Source of the DNA: an uncultured Acidobacteriaceae bacterium
GTDB taxonomy: Bacteria; Acidobacteriota; Terriglobia; Terriglobales; Acidobacteriaceae
Assembly: GCA_937879855.1 (NCBI GenBank)
Contig: CALFMO010000068.1
Span: forward strand, 1 to 64,000
Length of the DNA: 64,000 nucleotides
Direction of reading: 5' to 3'
In this document: positions 1 to 6,605 of the stretch, in pieces
How the letters are laid out: every line of letters begins with the position of its first letter
Numbering within the stretch: the first letter of the stretch is position 1
The notes under the pieces: model-generated
Databases searched by the model: none
What the model was told of the DNA's origin: nothing
The model's input: the letters and a program-made list of their open reading frames with translations, nothing else
Position numbers and translations under genes: made by a program

Positions 1-1123
1 TGGTGTCGTATTGCATGCCGGGATCGCCGCAGTGCCAGGTGGCTTCGGAAATTTTGCGCAGCAGTTCTTTGGCTTTGTAAGTCTTGACCACCGAGCCGTC
101 GGTGACAGTTTTGGTGGAGAAGTCTACGTCGCGGACGACGGCGTACATGAAGTCGTCGGTGACGCGAACGCTGTTGTTGGCGTTCTGGAAGAAAATGGAC
201 GAGTAGGCGTCGGAATCGGGATGGGAGCCGTCGTATCCCATGGCGACGAGGGCGTGAGCCTTGGCTTCTTCTTTCTGCTTGCACTCGATGAACTCGATGA
301 TGTCGGGATGGTCGACGTTGAGGATGACCATCTTGGCAGCGCGGCGAGTCTTGCCGCCGGACTTGATGACGCCGGCGAAGGCGTCGAATCCTTTCATGAA
401 GCTGAGCGGGCCGCTAGCGGTGCCCCCGCCGGAGAGAGTTTCGGTGGATCCCCGCAACGGGGAAAGGTTCGTGCCCGTGCCGCTGCCCCACTTGAAGAGC
501 ATGCCTTCGGTCTTCGCGAGGGTCAGGATGGAGTCGAGCGAATCTTTGACCGAGTTGATAAAGCAGGCGGAGCACTGCGGTTTGGAATATCCGGTGACGC
601 CGAATTCGACTTGCTGCGTCTGCGGATTCCAGTGCCAGTTGCGTCCGTCGGAGTTGGGCTCGATGCGGTCGCATCCTACATTGAACCAGACGGGCGAATT
701 GAACGCAGCGTACTGACGGACGAGGATATGGACTAACTCGTCGTGGAAGGTGGCGCCGTCTTCGGGAGTTTTGAAGTAGCCTTGCGCCATTCCCCAGTCG
801 CGGATGGTTTCAGCGACGCGGGCTACGAGCTGGCGGACTCCGGTTTCACGCTCGGGAGTGCCGATTTTGCCGTGCAGATATTTGCTGGCCACAATGTTGG
901 TGGCGGTCATCGACCAGTCTTTTGGGACTTCGACGTCTTTCTGCTCGAAGATCACGTTGCCCTGGGAGTCGGTGATCTGAGCGAGGCGGAGATCCCACTC
1001 GACCTCGGCGTAGGGAGAGACGCCGGGCTTGGTGAAGAAGCGGCGGAAGGAGAGGCCGGAGGGCTTCTTCTTTGCAGGGGGTTGGACTGCAGGGGTCGTG
1101 GATTCGGTCTTCAGTTCTGGCAT
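1..1123 (-). CDS. nrdJ: Vitamin B12-dependent (class II) ribonucleoside-diphosphate reductase, N-terminal part
   Basis: Reduces ribonucleotides to deoxyribonucleotides with adenosylcobalamin as radical source, so it needs no oxygen. The reading frame stays open to the left edge of the window; about 374 N-terminal residues are present and the C-terminal part lies outside. The protein starts MPELKTESTT. A low-complexity Pro/Lys leader is followed by the reductase N-terminal domain, with FNSPVWFNVG near residue 144, the redox-cysteine region PQCSACFINS near 185, the WGSGTGTNLSPLRG nucleotide-binding stretch, and SGGKTRRAAKMVILN. These are hallmarks of the NrdJ family. GGAGAG lies 6 bases before the ATG and fixes the start. 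I did not recognise a cobalamin riboswitch in the short upstream gap. Assignment is firm; only completeness is limited by the window edge. Confidence 0.95.
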   Translation of the reverse strand, partial: MPELKTESTTPAVQPPAKKKPSGLSFRRFFTKPGVSPYAEVEWDLRLAQITDSQGNVIFEQKDVEVPKDWSMTATNIVASKYLHGKIGTPERETGVRQLVARVAETIRDWGMAQGYFKTPEDGATFHDELVHILVRQYAAFNSPVWFNVGCDRIEPNSDGRNWHWNPQTQQVEFGVTGYSKPQCSACFINSVKDSLDSILTLAKTEGMLFKWGSGTGTNLSPLRGSTETLSGGGTASGPLSFMKGFDAFAGVIKSGGKTRRAAKMVILNVDHPDIIEFIECKQKEEAKAHALVAMGYDGSHPDSDAYSSIFFQNANNSVRVTDDFMYAVVRDVDFSTKTVTDGSVVKTYKAKELLRKISEATWHCGDPGMQYDT

Positions 1124-1230
1124 TGGGCTCTCCATTAATTAGATTCTATGCGTGTTGCACCGATTCAGAGCGTCCGGCCAGGGGCGGGGAATCGGGTGTC
1201 GCTGGGGGACTTTCAAAGATCGTTTCTTAC

Positions 1231-1312
1231 GCCCCTTCGGGGCTTGGTTCATCTTTCTACTGGCTATCCCACGGCTTGCGCCGTGGACTGCACTCTTACG
1301 CCGCCTTGCGGC
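1231..1312. repeat. Cluster of three REP-like palindromes
   Basis: Three short GC-rich hairpins lie in a row: GCCCCTTCGGGGC at 1231-1243, CCACGGCTTGCGCCGTGG at 1269-1286 and GCCGCCTTGCGGC at 1300-1312. They fill the gap between nrdJ and the next upstream gene. Spacing is about 15-25 bases. No T-run follows any of them, so they look like dispersed palindromes rather than terminators. A related hairpin is at 53169-53188. Confidence 0.6.
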
Positions 1313-1389
1313 TTGGCCAGAATTTACTTGCCGTTAACCACGGCTTCCTTCCAGCTATGGGCCTTCTTCCCGCCCGGAAGTCTGCTTCC

Positions 1390-2112
1390 TCAGAAGCCTG
1401 AGGGGAAGGGGTTGGTGTTGGTGACAGACCCAGAGACTTCGTGCGGGACTGTCAGTTGAGACGCGGGCGAGGGCGCCCGGGCCACACGGATTTCCTCATC
1501 GGCTGGGATGAATTCGGTGGCGGGGGTCAGCTCCAGCGATGTGGCGAAGTGGGAGCCGATGCCGGTGGCTTTTTCGGCGGCCGTGACCATCCATTGGTTC
1601 AGAGCGTTGCAGATGCTGCGGCGCTGGGTCTGGTCTTCGATGACGACGAAACGGACGAAGTAGCGGCCTGATACCAGGCGGGCGCGCATGGGGTTTTGGC
1701 TTGACAGCATGCGGTCAAGGACGAAGGCCATGTCGTCCTCTTCGAAGAATTGGGTGACCGCGAGCATGCGGCGGGGGGCGGGTTCGGGAACGGCGGCGCT
1801 CGCTCCGCTTCGCTGGACAGCCTCTTCGACTTCGCTCAGGGCAAGCTTGGCGGCTGTCCCTACATGGGCTTCGCTCACTGGACGGACGAATGCGTCCGTC
1901 AGCACATGGGCATTGCTTCCCATATGGGCATCGCTTAAAGGCATGATTTCTTCGGCTAGCGCGAAAACTCCTGGCTTGCTGGGGACGAACAGGAGGCTGT
2001 GATGGGATTCGCATCGGAACCAGCGCGACCAACGAAGGCGACGATAGTCCAAGGGGCGATCGAAACCATGGCGCGCCATAGATTCGGAAACGAGACGAGT
2101 CAGACTTTCCAT
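1390..2112 (-). CDS. Conserved hypothetical protein carrying repeat-derived insert
   Basis: A 240-residue protein without a signal peptide or membrane segment. I recognise it only as a lineage-type hypothetical, not as a family of known function. The N-terminal third is rich in Arg/Trp (YRRLRWSRWFRCESHH); the C-terminal half has RYFVRFVVIEDQTQRRSICNA in two pieces and ends in a Pro/Ser tail. The start is supported by AGGAG 8 bases upstream. The middle of the protein (about residues 60-108) is coded by DNA holding two palindromic repeats, at 1815-1859 and 1881-1900, translated in frame as TAAKLALSEVEEAVQ and TDAFVRP. This part probably reflects insertion of mobile palindromes into the gene. 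The gene is codirectional with nrdJ, 266 bp away. Confidence 0.7.
   Translation of the reverse strand: MESLTRLVSESMARHGFDRPLDYRRLRWSRWFRCESHHSLLFVPSKPGVFALAEEIMPLSDAHMGSNAHVLTDAFVRPVSEAHVGTAAKLALSEVEEAVQRSGASAAVPEPAPRRMLAVTQFFEEDDMAFVLDRMLSSQNPMRARLVSGRYFVRFVVIEDQTQRRSICNALNQWMVTAAEKATGIGSHFATSLELTPATEFIPADEEIRVARAPSPASQLTVPHEVSGSVTNTNPFPSGF
1815..1900. repeat. Two palindromic repeats inside a coding region
   Basis: The first element runs from GGACAGCC (1815-1822) to its inverted copy GGCTGTCC (1852-1859) and encloses CTTCGACTTCGCTCAGGGCA, a motif related to the repeats at 50834-50953 and 53214-53328. The second is GACGGACGAATGCGTCCGTC at 1881-1900, a 7-bp stem related to the palindromes at 3561, 4665 and 5105. 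Both stay in frame with the surrounding gene. Confidence 0.65.
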
Positions 2113-2718
2113 GTGCGGGCTCCTGCTTTTTATGCTGCCGCGCCGACGAAACGAGGTTCCCCTATCTGTCGGCTACGGGGATTGCGTGTTGCACTTTTCA
2201 GTTGTCGCGCCCCGGGGGAGGGGTCGGGGAACGGCCACCGCGCTTCGTTTCGGAATCCGGCCACCAGTTTTCGGCTTTCCGGCGTTCAGCTTCCGGTTTT
2301 TGGTTTCGGCGCCGGGCTTACGGATCAGGAAGCCCGGGCGCCTGTGCCCTTTTTGACTTGCGGAGGGCGCCAAGTCACCTCTGGCTGGCGCCGGACCGCC
2401 TGGTTTGCATTACTGCCTTGCTATTCCGTCTCATTCCCGTGAGACGGAATTTGTGTGCTTGGGATTGCAAAGTTACTCCCGCCAGTTGTGCCTGTCAAGA
2501 GGGAAACACAATAGGTTGTATCCCTAGCAATGACGGGCTTGATGCGGGGTTCAGCCCACGTTTTCCACACTGTGGGGAAACGCCGGGTTGTTGCGATTTG
2601 TTGAGGCGTTGGCAAAATTCCCTTTTTGGGACTCTATCTGGCAGCAAGGGCTGGGGATGCCGCCGAAGACAACTTCGGATCGCGAATCAGTTGCCGGGCT
2701 CTTTTCACATGGCTGAGA
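2113..2718. other. Intergenic region without a supported gene
   Basis: About 600 bp between two leftward genes. Short open frames exist on both strands, but none has a family signature, ribosome binding site or signal sequence I can support. The clearest structure is a perfect inverted repeat at 2423-2450. A DnaA-box-like sequence, TTTTCCACA, is at 2561-2569 in a small dyad, but it stands alone. Confidence 0.5.
2423..2450. repeat. Perfect 11-bp inverted repeat
   Basis: The arms ATTCCGTCTCA and TGAGACGGAAT are separated by TTCCCG. No T-run follows on either strand. It could be an operator, an mRNA hairpin, or a weak terminator for the leftward gene ending at 2719; the sequence does not decide between these. 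Confidence 0.45.
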
Positions 2719-3150
2719 TCACATCAAGCGCATGTGCTGGGACGAGCCACGGCGATCGCGAAAGGGCTGTGGTAGTTTTCGGCGAACAGTAGTGCCACCC
2801 ACGTTCGAGAGGAGCGTGTGCTGGCTGCGTCCGGTCGCTGACTTCGGCAGCTTTACCTCTTCAATTTCGAGCGCCTCGAACCTGAGGCGATCGATCGATG
2901 TTTCATCGGAATTTGGCACGTTGGCCGAGGACTCGCTGCCCGGCAGCGGCTGAGACATGGGAACATAAATGTCCTCGAAGATGGCGCGAGGCGCGATGCT
3001 GATTACTCCATCGGATGATTCAACGAGGTAGTCGCCCTTCTGGCCGCAATGCTGGCGGCCGAGATGATCGACGAAGCTGAGACTGGAGTTGAGTTGTTTG
3101 GCGTTGACTAGAAAACGTGTGCGGTACGACTTCCATTCCTCTGATTTCAT
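2719..3150 (-). CDS. Conserved hypothetical protein
   Basis: A 143-residue soluble protein with no signal peptide. The first 65 residues look like a compact conserved domain: FLVNAKQLNSSLSF, then GQKGDYLVESSDGVISIAP and FEDIYVPM. I recall this pattern only from uncharacterised acidobacterial proteins. The C-terminal half is polar and ends in Arg-rich sequence, probably disordered. No strong ribosome binding site is visible before the ATG (only GGGGCG), so the start is moderately sure. No function is proposed. Confidence 0.6.
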   Translation of the reverse strand: MKSEEWKSYRTRFLVNAKQLNSSLSFVDHLGRQHCGQKGDYLVESSDGVISIAPRAIFEDIYVPMSQPLPGSESSANVPNSDETSIDRLRFEALEIEEVKLPKSATGRSQHTLLSNVGGTTVRRKLPQPFRDRRGSSQHMRLM

Positions 3151-3616
3151 TGGCGGCGCCCCGAATACTTGCTTAGTTACTTATTGTTAAATGCCATCCA
3201 CAACCGGCGTCGCAGCCGGAATGGGTTCTAAAATTTTGTGAGAGCGAAGGTGACTCTACGGGCGAAATGGAAGCGGGTCAATTCAGTATTTTTGGTGCAA
3301 TTGAGGAAAAAGATGGCCGTGGATTTTCGCCGGGTTGACACGGATGAAGCGTCGGCTTTCGCGCGCGTCATTCTGCCAGTAGATGGCGGTGGTTTTGGCG
3401 TCGGGACAGGATTACCGAGTGAGCCTGATCGAGTGAGGCGGCGGAATGTCCACAGGGCGTGCACAGGAAATGCAGAAAGGCAGTGGCGAAGGAAGCGGTG
3501 GTCAGTGGGGAATTGTTGACATCGGGCGGACTGGTCTATTGAGTGGCAAACATTTCGTATAGGGCGGACGCGCATTCGTCCGCCCTGCGATGTGCTCGTG
3601 CGAATGCGTCCGAGGG
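3151..3616. other. Intergenic region with one palindromic repeat
   Basis: A 466-bp gap between two leftward genes. Overlapping open frames on both strands look non-coding: no start signals, and composition is biased by simple GC content. It holds the strong hairpin at 3561-3586 and a second half-element (GAATGCGTCCGAGGGCTACG) close behind it. Confidence 0.5.
3561..3586. repeat. Palindromic repeat, GGACG-type
   Basis: A 10-bp stem, AGGGCGGACG paired with CGTCCGCCCT, with a six-base loop CGCATT. It is one of a family of at least four copies in the first 5.2 kb. They share a GGACG/CGTCC core, and several carry a GGGCTACGT flank. Confidence 0.7.
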
Positions 3617-4540
3617 CTACGTGTTTGATCTAAATTGTTGCAGGATTCGGCGCTCGAATTCTTGCGGAGCCGTGCTGATGGCGCCGCAGTGGTCGGCGCC
3701 GGGAACTTCCCAGAGTTGGGTGTTGGGATTGCGCGCGTGGATCCGGCGCGAGTGGCGTACGGGGATATTGCTGTCGAGTTGGCCGTGAACTAACAGAATT
3801 GGAATAGTCGTGGTTGCGAGCGAATCTTCCGGGGAAATTTCGTGCATGTCGAGGTGATACTTCCAGCGCGCACGAAGAAACGCGACTTCGACCAACGGTC
3901 GGAGGATTGTGCGTCCGACCCATGGGCCCAAGTAAAAGGGTTGGCCCATGCGGTCGTAGGCAATCTCACGAAAAGTGGCGAAGGGAGATTCGGCTGCTAC
4001 GGCGCAGAAGTGTGGGTGCGTGGCTAGCGATTGGAGCAGTTGCGCGGCTCCCATAGATTCGGCGAAACCGAAGATGCAGCGAGGATGATCGCGACTATTC
4101 AGGAAATCGAACCACTGATGGATGTCGTTCCGTTCGAGGAGTCCGTAGGTGGCGAGTTCGCCGCCACTAACGCCGTGGGCGCGAGCGTCGGGGAGGAGGA
4201 CAGTGAATCCGTGGGCAACCAGGAGTTGCGCGTATCCGCTCATGCCGATGCGGTTGTCGCCGAGGCCGTGGAGGAGAATTACGGCGTCTCCGTTATCGTG
4301 ATGCGGATTCACTTCCCAGGCGCGGAGAGTTGCGCCATCGGCAGTTGTGATGGAAACGTCGTGGAGATCTGCTTCGGGCGTTTGAGTCGACTGGCGAAAT
4401 TCGGCGGCTTCAGTTTCGGTGAGTGGCCGTCGGGCTGGGTGGAGTGTGGCGTCGGCCAGGTTGATGCCACCAACGGTGCAGAGGATTAGGTAAAGCGACA
4501 CAGGAAAGAGAAGCCAGCGAGAGCGGCGCGGGATGGGCAT
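3617..4540 (-). CDS. Membrane-anchored or secreted alpha/beta hydrolase
   Basis: A 307-residue alpha/beta-hydrolase-fold enzyme, probably an esterase, lipase or peptidase-like hydrolase facing the periplasm. The N-terminus has a basic start and a hydrophobic stretch (LLFPVSLYLILCTVGGI), a signal peptide or anchor. The oxyanion region is VILLHGLGDNRIG. The nucleophile elbow is FAESMG near residue 159, where the usual first Gly of GxSxG is Ala. The acid is in HGQLDSNIP (about 257) and the histidine in GADHCG (about 285), so the triad is complete. The substrate cannot be read from sequence. The gene stands alone and no clear ribosome binding site is seen before the ATG. Confidence 0.85.
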   Translation of the reverse strand: MPIPRRSRWLLFPVSLYLILCTVGGINLADATLHPARRPLTETEAAEFRQSTQTPEADLHDVSITTADGATLRAWEVNPHHDNGDAVILLHGLGDNRIGMSGYAQLLVAHGFTVLLPDARAHGVSGGELATYGLLERNDIHQWFDFLNSRDHPRCIFGFAESMGAAQLLQSLATHPHFCAVAAESPFATFREIAYDRMGQPFYLGPWVGRTILRPLVEVAFLRARWKYHLDMHEISPEDSLATTTIPILLVHGQLDSNIPVRHSRRIHARNPNTQLWEVPGADHCGAISTAPQEFERRILQQFRSNT

Positions 4541-4870
4541 GGTCTGAGGGAAGGTACGGAGATTGGAATCGCCGGGTTCCAGGGATTCTCGGGCCGGACT
4601 TAAAACTCAAGTTAGGGTCCTCACCCTTGCGCACGGAACGCGACAGAGTGTGGTACCTACCCCGCCCCGGACGTATGCGTCCGGGGCTACGTGTTTCGTG
4701 GTGGAAACCAAAGTCAAGATCCTCGCCCTCTCGCTCAACACGCGAGAAGGGTGGGGCATCCGCGTTTCTTTGACTTGTGGAGGCTACGGGAATTACCCGA
4801 GCGATAATTGGGGCTGACGGGCAGAGAATTTACGCATAGGAAGATAATTCATACGCGGAGAGTCAAACTT
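4541..4870. other. Divergent intergenic region with one palindromic repeat
   Basis: A 330-bp gap between the leftward hydrolase and the rightward YHS gene, so promoters for both should lie here. I cannot pick a convincing -35/-10 pair. It contains the palindrome at 4665-4686 and a GAAGGGTGGGGCAT motif near 4748 that recurs around 35465. Confidence 0.45.
4665..4686. repeat. Palindromic repeat, GGACG-type
   Basis: A 9-bp stem, CCCCGGACG paired with CGTCCGGGG, with a four-base loop TATG. It is followed by CTACGTGTTT, the same flank seen after the copies at 3561 and 5105. Confidence 0.7.
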
Positions 4871-5023
4871 ATGACCAAAGACCCGGTTTGTGGAATGAAT
4901 GTGGACGAGAATAACTCGCAATATCAGACGCAGTACGGCGGCAAGAAATATAATTTCTGCTCGGATCAATGCAAGAAGAAGTTCGATCAGCAGCCCGAGC
5001 AGTACGCGCGGTCGGCAGCTTAA
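4871..5023 (+). CDS. Small YHS-domain protein
   Basis: A 50-residue protein that is essentially one YHS domain, starting MTKDPVCGMNVDENNS. The family is associated with metal binding and often accompanies copper or other heavy-metal transporters. The visible signature is DPVCGM at residues 4-9, then YGGKKYNFCSDQCKKKF, giving three conserved cysteines in CxxxC-like spacing. GGAGAG lies about 9 bases upstream of the ATG. It has no obvious operon partner; superoxide dismutase is the convergent neighbour. A metal-chaperone or sensing role is inference from family only. Confidence 0.85.
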   Translation: MTKDPVCGMNVDENNSQYQTQYGGKKYNFCSDQCKKKFDQQPEQYARSAA

Positions 5024-5104
5024 AACGGCAGGCGGCGATCGCTGCCCCGGTTGCCACCCTGCTCATTCGATTGACGTCGCTCAGTGGATCCTAGAAAGAA
5101 ATGG

Positions 5105-5126
5105 CCCCGGACGAATCCGTCCGGGG
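5105..5126. repeat. Palindromic repeat, possibly acting as terminator
   Basis: CCCCGGACG pairs with CGTCCGGGG around the four-base loop AATC. It is followed by CTACGTTTTTTAA, giving a T-run that could make it a terminator for the rightward YHS gene. It sits 22 bp from the end of the convergent superoxide dismutase gene. Confidence 0.6.
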
Positions 5127-5147
5127 CTACGTTTTTTAACTCATTTC

Positions 5148-5798
5148 TTAGCGGTGGGCTAGTTCGGGTTCGTGAACTGCTTTGCCTGATTTGAAGGCGT
5201 TGAATCGATTGTTGATCTCTTCCCAGTTGACCACGTTCCACCAGGCAGCGAGATATTCGGGACGGCGGTTGTTGTATTTCAGGTAGTAGGCGTGCTCCCA
5301 GACGTCGTTGCCGAATATGGGGAACAGGCCCTGCGAGATGGGATTGTCCTGATTCGGGGTGGTGATGATTTGCACTTCGCCGCCGGACTTGCCGGCGAGC
5401 CAGACCCATCCGCTGCCGAATTGCTTGGTGCCGGCGTCGTTGAACTTGGTTTGAAAATCCTTGAAGTTGCCGAAGGTTTTCTTGATGACATCGGCGATGG
5501 CGCCGTTAGGATCGCCTCCACCTTTGGGCTTCATAATCTTCCAGAACATGGTGTGATTGACGTGGCCTCCGGCATTGTTGCGGACGGCAGCGCGAATGTC
5601 TTCGGGAACCGCGTTGAGGTTGCGGAGGAGATCCTCAGCCGATTTGCTGGCCAAATCGGGGTGCTTCTCGATGGCCGCGTTCAGATTCTTTACGTAGGCA
5701 CCGTGGTGCATGTCGTGGTGCAGGGTCATCGTCTGCTTATCGATGGTCGGTTCGAGGGCGTCGTATCCGTACGGTAGGGGGGGTAGTTCGTGAGCCAT
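5148..5798 (-). CDS. sodA: Superoxide dismutase, Fe/Mn family
   Basis: Dismutates superoxide to peroxide and oxygen in the cytoplasm. The 216-residue protein starts MAHELPPLPYGYDALEP. The four metal ligands are visible: H27 (LHHDMHH), H82 (HVNHTMFW), and D165 and H169 (NDVWEHAYY). The GGHVNH and DVWEHAYYL contexts favour the manganese or cambialistic type, but metal choice cannot be proven from sequence. The start is fixed by GGAGG 8 bases upstream. A longer open frame upstream is just repeat sequence. A TATAAT on the minus strand (5860-5865) about 60 bases upstream could be the -10 box, with only a weak -35. The protein is full length. Confidence 0.97.
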   Translation of the reverse strand: MAHELPPLPYGYDALEPTIDKQTMTLHHDMHHGAYVKNLNAAIEKHPDLASKSAEDLLRNLNAVPEDIRAAVRNNAGGHVNHTMFWKIMKPKGGGDPNGAIADVIKKTFGNFKDFQTKFNDAGTKQFGSGWVWLAGKSGGEVQIITTPNQDNPISQGLFPIFGNDVWEHAYYLKYNNRRPEYLAAWWNVVNWEEINNRFNAFKSGKAVHEPELAHR

Positions 5799-5894
5799 GA
5801 TTAATCCTCCAAGCTTTTGAGATGAGACTGAGCGGGGTTTCGATGCAAGTGAATACTTAATTATAGCGCTGAGAGCCAGGGTCTGTTTGTGAGG

Positions 5895-5960
5895 CAGGGA
5901 TGCTCGACTGCGCGGGAAGGATCGCTGTGCTCTCCTTCCCGCTTCGCTAAGCATGACAGT
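5895..5960. repeat. Dispersed repeat, GGATGCTTCGAC-type, copy 1
   Basis: About 65 bp beginning AGGGATGCTCGACTGCG and ending GCTTCGCTAAGCATGACA, with an internal stem GGGAAGGA...TCCTTCCC. Copy 2 at 6501-6566 is nearly identical in the same orientation; 6030-6096 is a diverged copy in the opposite orientation. Confidence 0.7.
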
Positions 5961-6024
5961 ACTTTCTCTTTTTCGCTTCAGAATGACAGTCAGCCGTGGG
6001 AAATTATTACTTTGCGGGCAAGTC

Positions 6025-6412
6025 TCATTTGTCATGCTGAGCGGAGAACGAGGGGAGCGGAACGCGAGGCTCGTTCGGAGTCGAAGCATCCCTACCCGTG
6101 GAAGTCTCTTTCATCCAGGGATACCACTCCGAGGCCAGATCCAACCAATGAGGATTGCGGCAGACGATGAGGGCGATTTTCTTGGCGCGTGTCCATCCCT
6201 TGAGTTGTTTCTCACGGGCTAAAGCTTTGTGAACGTCATCGTAGGATTCCCAATAGAGCAGACGAACGACGTTGTAGCGGTCGGTGAATCCTTCGAAATG
6301 ATGAAATTTGTGCTGGAAGACGCGGCGGTGGAGATTACCGCTCACTCCGATGTAAAGCGTGCTGAGAGCTGGCCATTATGTACGTGCAATAGTATCGGGG
6401 GTCGCGGGGCAT
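6025..6412 (-). pseudogene. GIY-YIG endonuclease-like protein (YhbQ/UPF0213 type), frameshifted
   Basis: Family members are about 90-100-residue single-domain GIY-YIG proteins with uncertain roles in DNA processing. The intact part reads YIGVSGNLHRRVFQHK and later REKQLKGWTRAKKIALI, both typical. The upstream part, starting MPRDPRYYCTYIMASS, is in another frame: near 6363-6367 one extra base (the C after AGCTCT, read leftward) breaks the frame between YIMASS and LYIGVSGN. Removing it restores a normal protein. The last ~25 residues are translated from the inverted repeat at 6030-6096, so the natural C-terminus has probably also been replaced. It may be a true pseudogene, or a sequencing error combined with a repeat-extended gene. 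Confidence 0.75.
6030..6096. repeat. Dispersed repeat, GGATGCTTCGAC-type, inverted copy
   Basis: Reads TGTCATGCTGAGCGGAGAAC at its left end and GTCGAAGCATCCCTACC at its right end, the reverse orientation of the copies at 5895 and 6501. The internal sequence is diverged. It overlaps the 3' end of the GIY-YIG remnant. Confidence 0.6.
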
Positions 6413-6500
6413 GGGGGGGATGGTCGGAGATTCTGAGCGCGCTGGCTGTGATGGACGTCACGTTCTGGACAGTGGTTCCCTAAATGGAAAGTGGGTCAGG

Positions 6501-6566
6501 TAGGGATGCTTCGACTGCGCGGGAAGGCTCGCTGCGCTCTCCTTCCCGCTTCGCTCAGCATGACAA
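6501..6566. repeat. Dispersed repeat, GGATGCTTCGAC-type, copy 2
   Basis: About 65 bp, TAGGGATGCTTCGACTGCG to CTTCGCTCAGCATGACAA, nearly identical to 5895-5960. It lies just downstream of the TonB-dependent receptor gene, so it may also form the 3' end of that transcript. Confidence 0.7.
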
Positions 6567-6605
6567 CGCTTTCTCACGCTTCGCTCTTCGCGACGCATCA
6601 ACTGT

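Noticed and set aside
11..736. A 241-codon rightward open frame over the nrdJ region.
   Set aside because: The opposite strand codes for an unmistakable class II ribonucleotide reductase across the whole span.
1124..1389. Cobalamin riboswitch before the B12-dependent reductase gene.
   Set aside because: I could not find the B12-box pattern; the gap is occupied by short REP-like palindromes.
2561..2580. Possible DnaA boxes (TTTTCCACA and an inverted imperfect copy) hinting at a replication origin.
   Set aside because: Only one good box is present, without an AT-rich unwinding region, box cluster, dnaA or other origin-associated genes.
5799..6089. Extended N-terminus of superoxide dismutase by about 97 residues.
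   Set aside because: The extension is translated repeat sequence, and the inner ATG has a perfect ribosome binding site and matches the family start.
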